Source: Anaerosomatales bacterium (GTDB lineage: Bacteria > Actinomycetota > Coriobacteriia > Anaerosomatales > SLCP01). Taken from it: a stretch of DNA of 64,000 nucleotides. How positions within the stretch are numbered: position 1 is the stretch's first letter; every line of letters starts with the position of its first letter. The position numbers and the translations under genes were made by a program. The notes beneath the pieces are model-generated. The model was not told the DNA's origin and did not search any database. It was given only the letters and a program-made list of their open reading frames with translations. Shown here in pieces: positions 37,829-46,815 of this stretch. Location: positions 1 through 64,000 of the forward strand of contig JARGFT010000005.1 in NCBI GenBank assembly GCA_029210645.1, written 5' to 3'.

Positions 37829-37880
37829 ATCCTTGACTGAATGGTTTTCCGGCAGAAGTCTGCAACGGGGGAGGTCGGCG

Positions 37881-39245
37881 GTGGAGAACACGGGTGCGAC
37901 ACAGGGACTCGAATCGCGGATCGACGGGTGGCGGACCCACGCGCTCGCCCATGGTGGGGCCGAGACAGACGTCGCGATCGTCGAGGCCCGGCTGCGCGAT
38001 CACGCGCTCGCACTGTGTGATGCCGGCTTGTCGGCGGAGGAGGCATTCCTCGTAGCGCTCAGGCGCGTGGCGGACAGCGACGAGGTCGCTGACGGCCTCA
38101 CCCGTGTGTACGCAGAGAAGCACTGGTCTCGGCCTGTCGGCGCGGACACGGAAGAAGCCTCCACCCGCACCGGCTCGACCGAGTTCTGGGTGATGCTCGG
38201 ATGCGCGATCGCTGCCGCGATCGCCATCAAGGTCCCGACGCTCTTCGGATTCGAGTTCGACGGGCCCGACGGGGGCTTCTTCGCACGGAACCTCAGCCTC
38301 TTCGTGCTGCCGCTCCTGGCAACCTACTTCATCTGGAAACGCCGCCCGGGCACCAGGGCTGTCATCGGTGTGGCTGCGACCTTCATCGCCGGGACCGTCT
38401 TCGCCAACGCGTACCCTTTCGTGCCGGGCGGCTCCACCGAAGTGCTCACCGCTATTCATCTGCCCATCGTGCTCTGGCTCGCGGTCGGCGTCACCTACGT
38501 CGGCGGTGAGTGGCGCTCTCACGCGCGGCGCATGGAATACGTGCGGTTCACCGGGGAGTGGCTCGTGAACTACGCACTCATCGCGCTGGGCGGCGGTGTC
38601 CTCGTGGCGCTCTCCATCGGCGTCTTCGATGCGATCGGTCTCGATGCCGAGCCGTTGATCGAGGACTGGATCCTCGCCTTGGCCATGGGCGCTGTGATCG
38701 TCGCTGCATGGCTTGTCGAAACCCGTCGCGCACTCATCGGCGGGATGGCACCGATGCTTGCGCGCGTGTTCACCCCGCTGTTCGCGTTGATGCTCGTCGC
38801 GTTGCTCGCCGGCGTGGTGTTGACGTCCGGTGCCATCGACATCGAGCGCGAAGCGCTTATCCTCTTCGATCTGCTCCTCGTCGTCGTACTGGCGCTTCTG
38901 CTCTACGGGATATCGGCGCGCGATCCGCTTGCCGAGCCGGGACCGCTCGACTGGATCCAACTGCTGCTTGTGCTCTGCGCCCTGGCGGTCGACGTCTTCG
39001 CGCTCGTCAACATCGCCGGTCGCCTGAGCGAGTACGGATTCAGCGCGAACAGGACGGCGGCGCTCGGCCTGAATCTCATTCTGCTGGTCAATCTCGTGTG
39101 GTCTGCGCGCCTGCAGACGGGTCTCGTGAGACTCCGGCAAGGATTCGAACCCGTCGAGCGATGGCAGATGCGCTACCTGCCTGTCTACGCTCTGTGGGCC
39201 GCGATCGTCGTCATCGCGTTCCCGCCGCTGTTCGGCTTCGCGTAG
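37881..39245 (+). CDS. Polytopic membrane protein with permease-prefix-like N-domain
   Basis: The 454-residue product has a soluble N-terminal helical domain of about 80 residues (LESRIDGWRTHALAHGG, LSAEEAFLVALRRVAD), similar to the permease prefix domain, and about ten or eleven membrane spans. The layout resembles DUF4153-type proteins. GTG 37881 follows GGGGGAGG at ideal spacing; the longer frame from 37833 has no ribosome site. Function unknown. Confidence 0.65.
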   Translation: MENTGATQGLESRIDGWRTHALAHGGAETDVAIVEARLRDHALALCDAGLSAEEAFLVALRRVADSDEVADGLTRVYAEKHWSRPVGADTEEASTRTGSTEFWVMLGCAIAAAIAIKVPTLFGFEFDGPDGGFFARNLSLFVLPLLATYFIWKRRPGTRAVIGVAATFIAGTVFANAYPFVPGGSTEVLTAIHLPIVLWLAVGVTYVGGEWRSHARRMEYVRFTGEWLVNYALIALGGGVLVALSIGVFDAIGLDAEPLIEDWILALAMGAVIVAAWLVETRRALIGGMAPMLARVFTPLFALMLVALLAGVVLTSGAIDIEREALILFDLLLVVVLALLLYGISARDPLAEPGPLDWIQLLLVLCALAVDVFALVNIAGRLSEYGFSANRTAALGLNLILLVNLVWSARLQTGLVRLRQGFEPVERWQMRYLPVYALWAAIVVIAFPPLFGFA

Positions 39246-39299
39246 AGACGGTCACGAGCGACCCGGCCGGATGGCAGGTTTGTTGCACACCGGAAGCCG

Positions 39300-40154
39300 A
39301 TGAGCATCTCCGAACACATGCCGTGGCTGTTCGACACGTTCCGGGTCGGCATGCTCGGCGTTGCCCTGGCAGTCCCCGCGGTCACGCTGTACGGAGCCGC
39401 CGAAGCACGCACTCTCAAGGTGACGAGCGACGTCATCACGTCGAGATCACTGCCGAAGGAGTTCGACGGCACCCGGATCGTCTTCGTCGCGGACGTTCAC
39501 GCCGGACCGTACTTCGGGCCCAATCGCATGGACAAGCTCGTCGAGCAGGTGAACGCACTCGATCCTGACGTACTCATCCTCGGCGGTGATTACGTGGGTG
39601 GTCGCACGGGTGGGGCGAGGACGTTCTATGCGCGGGCAGCGGACTTCCGGGCACGCAGAGCCAAGGTCGCGGTCCTCGGCAACCACGACGTGTGGGAGGG
39701 TTCCGAGGAGGCGAGACGAGGTTTCGCCGAGGCGGGATTCGCGCTACTCGAGGACGACAGCGTGCACGTCTCGACCGGCGACGCTTCCATCGCGGTAGCG
39801 GGTGTAAGCGATCTGTACACGGGCGACCCGGACCCGGAAGCAGCAGCACGCGGCATCGCGCCGGAGACCTTCTCGGTGCTCGTGAGCCACAATCCCGATG
39901 TCTTCGCGGGGAGACTCGGCACGACGGCGGGCGAGTGGGACCTTGCGCTTGCAGGGCACACGCACGCAGGGCAGGTCACGTTCTTCGGCACACCCGCTTT
40001 CGTCCCCTCCGAGCACGGCGGACGGTATCGCACCGGCTGGCGGGACGAGAACGGAACACCGATCCTGGTATCGAATGGCGTGGGAACGGTCACACTTCCC
40101 GTGCGCCTATTCGCGCAGCCGGAGATACATCTCATCACGCTGCACAGTAAGTAG
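39300..40154 (+). CDS. Metallophosphoesterase (calcineurin-like)
   Basis: This 284-residue protein has an N-terminal hydrophobic anchor (residues about 15-35) and all five metal-site blocks: IVFVADVHAGPYFG, DVLILGGDYVGG, VAVLGNHDVWEG, LVSHNPDVF and LALAGHTHAGQV. It matches the YkuE/LpxH-like family, which cleaves phosphoesters at or near the membrane. The exact substrate is unknown. It follows the polytopic membrane protein by 54 bases and may share its transcript. Confidence 0.88.
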   Translation: MSISEHMPWLFDTFRVGMLGVALAVPAVTLYGAAEARTLKVTSDVITSRSLPKEFDGTRIVFVADVHAGPYFGPNRMDKLVEQVNALDPDVLILGGDYVGGRTGGARTFYARAADFRARRAKVAVLGNHDVWEGSEEARRGFAEAGFALLEDDSVHVSTGDASIAVAGVSDLYTGDPDPEAAARGIAPETFSVLVSHNPDVFAGRLGTTAGEWDLALAGHTHAGQVTFFGTPAFVPSEHGGRYRTGWRDENGTPILVSNGVGTVTLPVRLFAQPEIHLITLHSK

Positions 40155-40194
40155 TACCGCTGTGAGCAGTCCGATCAGCGGCCGCGGGCAGACG

Positions 40195-40398
40195 TCAGTC
40201 CGTCGCCTCGCTCCGGTTCCCGAGTGCGACGAGGAGCACGACAACGGCGGCGAGGCCGCCTCCGACCATGATGCCCCCCATGCGCAGCAGGACCGGCTCG
40301 GTCAGTACCATTCCGGCAAAGGACACCGGGAGGCCTACGAGGATCAAGACGAGCGATATGGAGACTCCGTAGGCGAATCCTTTTCCGGTCGGCGGCAT
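40195..40398 (-). CDS. Small two-span membrane protein
   Basis: The 67-residue product has two hydrophobic segments (VSISLVLILVGLPVSFAGMVL and GGIMVGGGLAAVVVLLVAL, the first split by a Gly). ATG 40398 is preceded by GGGAGGAA at good spacing, which decides this start over the longer frame. No family is recognised. It is divergent from the b-type membrane protein gene. Confidence 0.6.
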   Translation of the reverse strand: MPPTGKGFAYGVSISLVLILVGLPVSFAGMVLTEPVLLRMGGIMVGGGLAAVVVLLVALGNRSEATD

Positions 40399-40571
40399 GG
40401 TGTTCCTCCCTGTTTCAGATAGTTCCGTGGTTTCAAGAGTAGCAGTCTCGTGCCACTTCCTCTCGCCACGAGCCCAAGCGCTCTGCCCGGGTTGGGTAGA
40501 CACAGGTAAGGCGCGCCGACCCGCTCCCGCCGGTCGGCCCTACGGGGCGAGCATCCCTGGAGGAGAGTCTC

Positions 40572-41078
40572 ATGACGGAGAAGCAGAGCGAACGCGGTTC
40601 ACCGGCGATCGTCCTCCTGATCATCGCAGCCACGGCGGCGATGATGATCGGTGTCGGAACGCGCAACCTCGACCTGCACTTCACCATCGGCCCCTGGAAC
40701 CTGCACCACTGGCTCTCATGGTTCGGAGCCACGTTCATCGCACTCTTCACGCCCGCGTTCTACGTGCTGAAGCGTCGGAGCAGGGAGAGTCGCGAGGCGC
40801 TGCTACCGTGGCACGTGTTCGGCGGACTGATCGCCGCCGCCGCGGTATCGGCGCACTTCATCCAGCACGTGACACGACCGGCGGAGTTCTATCCCGACCT
40901 GGGCACGGGGATCGTCCTCTACACCGCACTCGCGATATCGGTCCTAACGGGTGTCCTGATGCGCCACCGGCTGCTGTCCGGTGCCATGCGGGAGTGGCGT
41001 GCGCTGCACGTCGGTGCGACGGTCACCTTCTATCTTGCCATCGTGATGCACGTACTGACCGGACTAGGGGTCTTGTGA
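40572..41078 (+). CDS. Four-span membrane protein with cytochrome-b-like histidines
   Basis: The 168-residue protein has four membrane spans and histidines placed in pairs: WNLHHWLSW, LLPWHVFGGL, VSAHFIQHV, LHVGATV and IVMHVLTGL. Such a pattern suggests haem b or metal binding, as in DUF4405-type or ferric-reductase-like membrane proteins. GGAGGAGAG precedes the ATG. Its stop overlaps the start of the metal ATPase by one base, so it is co-translated with it and may support metal handling or redox state. Confidence 0.6.
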   Translation: MTEKQSERGSPAIVLLIIAATAAMMIGVGTRNLDLHFTIGPWNLHHWLSWFGATFIALFTPAFYVLKRRSRESREALLPWHVFGGLIAAAAVSAHFIQHVTRPAEFYPDLGTGIVLYTALAISVLTGVLMRHRLLSGAMREWRALHVGATVTFYLAIVMHVLTGLGVL

Positions 41079-43126
41079 TGAACTCGACACATGGACACGA
41101 GGGGCATGGCGAGGAGCACGCGGCGCACGATAAGAATGGCGGGGACCACGCGGGACACGACCGCCACGAGGGCCACAGCCCGGAGATGTTCCGACAGAAG
41201 TTCTGGCTCTCGCTCGTCCTGACACTGCCGATCGTCTACTGGTCCGAGCACGTGCAGGAGTTGTTGGGCTACGCGGCGCCGGCATTTGCCGGGTCGGAGT
41301 GGGTCGGACCGGTTCTCGGCACGGTGGTCTTCATCTACGGAGGATCTGTCTTCCTGCGCGGTGCGGCACGGGAGCTCGCAGACCGCCTGCCCGGGATGAT
41401 GACGCTCATCTCTCTCGCCATCACCGTCGCGTTTGCGTTCTCCTGGATCGTGGACCTCGGCATCATCGACTCTTCGGCGCTCTGGTGGGAGCTCGCGACA
41501 CTCGTGACGATCATGCTCCTCGGCCACTGGATCGAGATGCGCTCCATCTCGCAGGCCCAGGGCGCCCTGAAAGAACTCGCGGCGCTGCTCCCGGATACCG
41601 CCACCCGGCTGACGGAGGCCGGCGAGGAGCGGGTCGGCGTCGACGAGCTGCGCACGGGCGACATGATTCTGGTCCGTCCCGGCGAGGGCATAGCGGCGGA
41701 CGGTCTGATCAGCGCGGGTCGAGGTGACGTGAACGAGGCGATGATCACCGGCGAGTCCCGTCCCGTGAAGAAGGGGGAGGGAGACGAGGTCATCGCCGGC
41801 ACCATCAACGGTGAGGGGTCCCTGCGAATCGAGGTCACCGGCACCGGGGACGACACGAAGCTCTCGGGGATCATGCGCTTGGTCGCCGACGCCCAGGTGT
41901 CCAAGTCGCGCGCACAGCACCTTGCCGATAAAGCAGCCCAACTGCTCACCGGTGTTGCCATCGTCGCGGCGCTCATCACCGCCGTTTCCTGGCAGCTTGC
42001 CGGCGCCACGATCGACTTCTCCATCGTTCGCACGGTGACGGTGCTGGTGATCGCGTGCCCCCACGCCCTCGGGCTTGCCGTCCCGCTCGTCGTCGCAATC
42101 TCGACCACCAAAGGTGCGCGAAGCGGGCTACTGGTCCGGGACCGTCGCGGGCTGGAGGAGGCGCGCAATCTGGACACCGTCATCTTCGACAAGACCGGGA
42201 CACTCACTCTTGGGGAGTTCCGGGTGGTCGAGCTGACGGCGGCAGAGGGCGTTTCGGAGGACGAAGCGTTGTCGGTTGCCGCCGGCGTCGAATCGGACTC
42301 GGAACACGCCATCGCCCGGGGCATCGTCAACACTGCCCGGGACAGGAAGATCGAGATCCCTTCCCCCGAGGGCTTCCGCGCTATCACCGGCAAAGGGGTC
42401 GCCGCGTCCATCGCCGGTACCGAGTACCACATCGGCGGGCCGGCACTGCTGGAGGCGGAGGACGCGCGCGTGCCCGCGCAGCTCACGAAGGCAGCCGACC
42501 GAGCCGCCAGCCGGGGGCAGGCCGCGATCTACCTGCTGCGCGGGGGCGATGCCCAGGCGGTCTTTGCAGTGGCCGATGCCATCCGGGAGGAGAGCCGGGA
42601 GGCCATCCGCGCGCTGCACGAGCGTGGTGTGGAGGTTGCCATGCTCACCGGCGATGCTCGCGCTGTCGCCGATGCGGTGGCCGAAGAGCTCGAGATCGAC
42701 ACCGTCTTTGCCGAGGTGCTTCCCGAGGACAAGGCCGCCAAGGTCAAGGAGTTGCAGGCCGGGGGCAAGCGAGTGGCCATGGTGGGGGATGGCGTCAACG
42801 ACGCCCCTGCGCTCGCGACCGCTGATATCGGCATCGCCATCGGTGCGGGAACAGATGTCGCGGTCGAGGCAGGCCACATCGTCCTGGTGCGCTCTGACCC
42901 GCGAGACATCCCGAAGATCATCACCCTGTCCCGGGGGACGTACCGCAAGATGCTGCAGAACCTCTGGTGGGCGGCGGGATACAACATCGTCGCCATCCCT
43001 CTGGCTGCCGGCGTACTCGCTGCATGGGGCATCCTTCTGACCCCCGCTGCAGGCGCGGTGCTCATGTCTGCAAGCACGGTGATCGTCGCGCTCAACGCGC
43101 AGCTCCTGCGGCGGATCGAGCTCTGA
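41078..43126 (+). CDS. copB: P1B-type (CopB-like) heavy-metal ATPase
   Basis: This 682-residue pump has a His-rich N-terminus of about 35 residues (HGHEGHGEEHAAHDKNGG). It also has the phosphatase motif ITGES, the metal-site CPH in VIACPHALGLAVP, the phosphorylation site DKTGTLTLGEF, and the hinge MVGDGVNDAPALATADIG. CPH rather than CPC marks the P1B-3 group, which exports Cu(II)/Cu(I) or Ag. There is no N-terminal CxxC domain. It shares an operon with the four-span histidine-rich protein. Confidence 0.9.
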   Translation: MNSTHGHEGHGEEHAAHDKNGGDHAGHDRHEGHSPEMFRQKFWLSLVLTLPIVYWSEHVQELLGYAAPAFAGSEWVGPVLGTVVFIYGGSVFLRGAARELADRLPGMMTLISLAITVAFAFSWIVDLGIIDSSALWWELATLVTIMLLGHWIEMRSISQAQGALKELAALLPDTATRLTEAGEERVGVDELRTGDMILVRPGEGIAADGLISAGRGDVNEAMITGESRPVKKGEGDEVIAGTINGEGSLRIEVTGTGDDTKLSGIMRLVADAQVSKSRAQHLADKAAQLLTGVAIVAALITAVSWQLAGATIDFSIVRTVTVLVIACPHALGLAVPLVVAISTTKGARSGLLVRDRRGLEEARNLDTVIFDKTGTLTLGEFRVVELTAAEGVSEDEALSVAAGVESDSEHAIARGIVNTARDRKIEIPSPEGFRAITGKGVAASIAGTEYHIGGPALLEAEDARVPAQLTKAADRAASRGQAAIYLLRGGDAQAVFAVADAIREESREAIRALHERGVEVAMLTGDARAVADAVAEELEIDTVFAEVLPEDKAAKVKELQAGGKRVAMVGDGVNDAPALATADIGIAIGAGTDVAVEAGHIVLVRSDPRDIPKIITLSRGTYRKMLQNLWWAAGYNIVAIPLAAGVLAAWGILLTPAAGAVLMSASTVIVALNAQLLRRIEL

Positions 43127-43172
43127 CCCGGTCTACGGGCTTGCGCACGCATGGCCGAGCACCTTGCACGGC

Positions 43173-43208
43173 ACTGAACGTGTGTTTAGTCTATTGAACA
43201 TGAGTTCA
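43173..43208. promoter_or_regulatory. Probable TetR operators
   Basis: ACTGAAC-gtgt-GTTTAGT (43173-43190, one mismatch) and TGAAC-atga-GTTCA (43195-43208, overlapping the ATG) are two related inverted repeats sharing TGAAC/GTTCA half-sites. They sit directly at the start of the TetR gene, the usual place for autoregulation. Confidence 0.55.
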
Positions 43209-43931
43209 GCGCGTTCGATAGATGATCGCACCGCGGCCGCCCGCATCCGCGACTCCGCCATCGTGAGCTTTGGCCAGGCGGGCTTCGACAAGACCACCGT
43301 TCGCGAGATCGCCGCCGCCGCAGGATTCTCACCGGGCCTCATCCTCCACCACTTCGGTTCGAAGGCGGGGCTGCGTGCTGCGTGCGACGAGCACGTGATC
43401 GCGGAGTTCGCCCGGTCGCGAAACGAGGCGGTCGACTCGGGAACGACCGATCCCTTTGCCGCGATGGCGGGTATCGAGCGCGAGGCACCGATGATGCGCT
43501 ACCTGCTGCAGTCATTGCGTGAGGGCTCCGAGGCCGCCGCGACGCTCTTTGACGGGCTGGCCGAGGAGTCGGCACGTCTGATGGAGCACAGCGTCGAAGA
43601 GGGCCAGCTCAGGCCGAGCGACAACCTCCACGACATGGCGGTCATCCTGGTTGCGTGGCAGTTCGGCGGTCTGCTCCTGCAGGAGCACGTCGCCCGGGCA
43701 TTCGGCGCTGAGCCGCTCACGGCCGCGCCGACACCGCGTCACATCCGTGCCGTTCTCGAGATCCTGACGCACGGGGTCTTCGCCGACAGCCGATACGAGG
43801 ATGCGTGGAACGAACTCGAGACCAGCGGCGAGCCACCGCCCGCCGCTATCAGAGGGCCCGCGAAGTGGCGGGAGAGGGAAAGCGGTCAATCGGCGGCCCG
43901 CAAGGGCGCTGACGCGGTAAAGGAGCGATGA
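43200..43931 (+). CDS. TetR-family transcriptional regulator
   Basis: The 243-residue regulator has an N-terminal HTH ([41 protein letters not shown]) and a C-terminal ligand domain. ATG 43200 fits the family start. An ABC exporter begins at its stop codon (ATGA overlap), so it probably represses that exporter, which is disrupted here. The inverted repeats at 43173-43208 are the likely binding site. Confidence 0.88.
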   Translation: MSSARSIDDRTAAARIRDSAIVSFGQAGFDKTTVREIAAAAGFSPGLILHHFGSKAGLRAACDEHVIAEFARSRNEAVDSGTTDPFAAMAGIEREAPMMRYLLQSLREGSEAAATLFDGLAEESARLMEHSVEEGQLRPSDNLHDMAVILVAWQFGGLLLQEHVARAFGAEPLTAAPTPRHIRAVLEILTHGVFADSRYEDAWNELETSGEPPPAAIRGPAKWRERESGQSAARKGADAVKER

Positions 43932-44856
43932 CCATGTCGAGCGTTATCGAGACCGTCGGTCTGGAGAAGAGTTTCGGGAAGGTACGGGCGCTCGACGGGC
44001 TCGACCTGAGCGTTGCACCGGGCGAGGTGCACGGGTTCCTCGGCCCCAACGGTGCCGGCAAGACAACCACGATCCGCGTCCTTCTCGGTCTCCTGCGTGG
44101 GGACGCAGGCCAGGCCAGGCTCTTCGGTGGCGATCCCTGGGAGGACGCGGTCTCGCTGCACCGGCGCATCGCGTACGTTCGCGGCGACGTGGAGCTCTGG
44201 CCGAACCTCACCGGTGGCGGACGATCGATCTCCTCGGCCGGCTCAGGGGTACGCTCAACACCTCCCGGCGTGACACGCTGATCGAGCGGTTCGACCTGGA
44301 TCCCACCAGGAAGGGCCGGACCTACTCGAAGGGCAACCGCCAGAAGGTCGCGCTCATCTCCGCGCTGGCCTCCGACGCCGAACTGCTCCTGCTCGACGAG
44401 CCGACCGCGGGGCTCGACCCGCTCATGGAGGCGGTGTTCCAGGAGGTCATCCGCGAGATGAAGGCCGAGGGTCGCACGGTGCTGCTCTCGAGCCACATCC
44501 TGGCGCAGGTCGAGGTATTGGCCGACCGCATCTCGATCATCCGGCTCGGCAAGGTCGTGGAGTCAGGAACGCTGAGAGACCTGCGGCATCTGACCAGGAC
44601 GACGTTCACGGTGCAGACCACACAGCCGGCAGAGGGGATCGCGCAGATGCCGGGCGTGTTCAACTTCGAGCCCACCGACGGGCAGGTGCGTTTCGACGTC
44701 GACGGCGAGCAAATCGACGTGGTGGTCAGGGAGCTCTCGGCCCTCGGCGTGCAGGCGATCACCTCGCGCCCGCCCACGCTGGAGCAGCTGCTGCTTCGCC
44801 ACTACGGCGACGAGATAGGCGCTCCCGGTGAGGAGCGTGCGGAGGTGGCACGATGA
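43928..44856 (+). pseudogene. ABC exporter ATP-binding protein with a one-base frameshift
   Basis: The N-terminal part has Walker A ([17 protein letters not shown]) and reads to [19 protein letters not shown]. The frame then breaks at about 44217-44221. One extra base there would restore [18 protein letters not shown] and the following TYSKGNRQKVALISALASD (signature), Walker B LLLLDEPTAGLDP and SSHIL. The rest is intact to 44856. It is most like drug-export ATPases regulated by TetR. Either a genuine frameshift or a sequencing/assembly error explains this. Confidence 0.85.
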
Positions 44857-46365
44857 CCACTGCGACCACTTCGGCGAGCGCGACCGGTCGCGGGACGCTC
44901 GCCGGCACGGGCACGCTCGTGCGGCTCATGCTGCGGCGGGACCGCGTCAAGCTGCCCGCCTGGATCCTCGGCATCTCGGTGTTCTGGCTCTACTACACGC
45001 GGCTCGTGCCTCAGGCCTATCCCACGCCGGAGGACCTCGAGAGCATCGTCTCCATGATGACCGCCGGGAGCGGCAGCATGTGGACGGGTCCGACCTACTT
45101 CCTCGAGAACATGACGTACGAGACGTTCATCCCGGGTGCGTACGGCGGGTACCTGTTCCTGATCATCGCGCTCATGAGTATCCTGGTCGTCATCAGGCAC
45201 ACGCGGGTCGAGGAGCAGACCGGTCGGGCCGAGCTGGTGCGCGCGAGTGTCGTCGGGCGTCATGCTCCGCTCACCGCAGCACTGATCACGGCGGTGATCG
45301 CAAACGCGATCGTTGCCGCGCTCGTCGCGCTCATGATGATCGCCGATCCGGTGTTCGGTACGGCGGGCTCGCTGCTCTTTGCGGCCGGATGCCTGGTGAC
45401 CGGTCTCGCCTTCGCGGGTCTGGCATCGGTCTTCGTCCAGATCACCGAGTACTCCCGGACCGCAACGAGCCTGGCGGCGGGTGCAGGCCTCGGTGGGGCG
45501 TTCATGATCAGGGCGCTCGGCGATCTTGGCGGCGATCATGGCACCACGCTCTCGTGGTTCTCCCCGCTTGCCTGGCCGCAGCAGGCCGCTCCGTTCGTGC
45601 TCGACCGCTGGTGGCCGCTCGCCCTGTCGGTGGGGTTCGCCGCCGTGACGGCGGCGCTGGGCTACGTGCTCTCATCGCGGCGCGATGTCGGTGCCGGCCT
45701 GGTGGCCGCTCGCGCGGGCAGGGCACGGGCCACCCGTTGGCTCAGCACGCCGATCGGGCTCGCGTGGCGACTCGAACGCAAGGCCATCATGTGGCGGGCG
45801 ATCGGCATGGGACTTCTGGGCATGGGTATGGGTGCGTTCTCCAACGCTGCGGTGCCCGGGGAGATGCCCGAGGCACTTGTGCAGGTCCTCGGCGGTATCG
45901 AGAACATCCTTGCTGGCTACCTGAGCTACCTGGGCGTCTTCACGGCGACGATAGCCGCCGTCTACGCGGTGCTTTCCGTACAGGGCTTGCGCGCGGAGGA
46001 GACCGTCGGGCGCAGCGTCCGCTATGGGCGACAACTCGCTGGTGTGGGAGGTCACCTTGGCGCATCTCAACCACGTGCCATCGGTGCTCGTGGTACTCGG
46101 CTTCGCCGGCCTGCTGTTCGGTCTGGTGCCCAAGGCGACGAGTGCGGCGTGGGCGCTTGTGGGCTACGGCTTCCTCGTGGGTACGTTCGGTGGGCTGATG
46201 AGCCTCCCCGATGCGGCGATCAAGGCATCGCCATTCGAGCATGCAGCGCGCATGCCGATCGAGAGCTTCGAGTGGGCACCGGTTGCCGCAGTGGGAGCCG
46301 TCGCACTCGCCCTCGCTGTCGCCGGACTTGTCGGTTTCCGGAGACGCGGCATCAACGTCACGTGA
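44853..46365 (+). pseudogene. ABC exporter permease with internal deletion and frameshift
   Basis: The frame from 44853 encodes a large membrane protein like the single-chain polyketide-antibiotic exporter permeases (LAGTGTLVRLMLRRDRVKLP, about ten spans) up to GLRAEETVGR near 46010. The continuation SAMGDNSLVWEVTLAHLNHV lies in another frame from about 46020 to 46365 (ending FRRRGINVT). The roughly 30-40 residues normally between these parts are missing, so this is a deletion rather than a one-base slip. Together with the broken ATPase it implies the exporter is dead, unless assembly errors are involved. Confidence 0.8.
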
Positions 46366-46462
46366 CGTCTGTTCGCGGCCGGAGGCGGTTAGCGCGGCGT
46401 CACGCCGGCTCGACCGGGCGTCTTGAGAAGGAGTGTGCGCTCGAGCGAGCGCGTAAGGCCCG

Positions 46463-46490
46463 TTGCAGTACACGTGTGTGCGGGTATATA
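46463..46490 (+). promoter_or_regulatory. Candidate promoter for the cytochrome locus
   Basis: TTGCAG (46463-46468) and TATATA (46485-46490) are 16 bases apart in an AT-rich stretch containing the palindrome ACACGTGT in the spacer. It lies 326 bases before the first hexaheme cytochrome gene, which would leave a long leader. No other gene is recognised in 46366-46815. Confidence 0.45.
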
Positions 46491-46604
46491 AGCAAATAGG
46501 GCTAGTATCGGAGTTGGGACTCAGTAGACTGCCCGGGGGAGCTACGTAACGGTCGGGGGACCGCATGCGCACGGTGACACCCGGGGATTCTCGGTTTCTC
46601 ATTG

Positions 46605-46618
46605 GTGAACGCGTTCAC
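46605..46618. promoter_or_regulatory. 14-base perfect palindrome upstream of the cytochrome genes
   Basis: GTGAACGCGTTCAC is perfectly self-complementary. It lies between the candidate promoter and the first cytochrome gene and could be a LacI- or GntR-type operator, though its position far downstream of the promoter would require roadblock repression or a second promoter. Confidence 0.45.
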
Positions 46619-46668
46619 AAGTCCTGCGATGCTCCATATCGGGCAGGATGAAGGGTTTCGGGCCTGAA

Positions 46669-46709
46669 GGGCGACAGCGGCACGGGGCGACAGCGGCACG
46701 GGGCGACAG
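46669..46709 (+). repeat. 16-base tandem repeat in the cytochrome leader
   Basis: GGCGACAGCGGCACGG occurs twice in a row (46669-46684, 46685-46700) followed by nine bases of a third unit. It lies about 105 bases before the first cytochrome start, in the leader. Slippage could alter its copy number. I see no riboswitch consensus in it. Confidence 0.7.
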
Positions 46710-46815
46710 CAGAGCCGAATCGCCAGTTTCAGGTCTGGAAAATTCAGTCACGGGAGGGAGGTGCAAGAAAGTGACATACAAATCGCATAGAGTTAAGGAA
46801 GAGAGGGATAGAGGA

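Noticed and set aside
44210-44225. Programmed frameshift in the ABC ATPase
   Set aside because: No slippery heptamer, internal ribosome site or following pseudoknot is seen, and the partner permease is broken as well.
46669-46709. CRISPR-like array
   Set aside because: The repeat units are directly adjacent with no spacers and only 2.6 copies.
46500-46815. Cyclic-di-GMP (GEMM) riboswitch before the cytochrome genes
   Set aside because: Such riboswitches often precede cytochromes, so I looked for the conserved core, but no matching sequence or fold was found.
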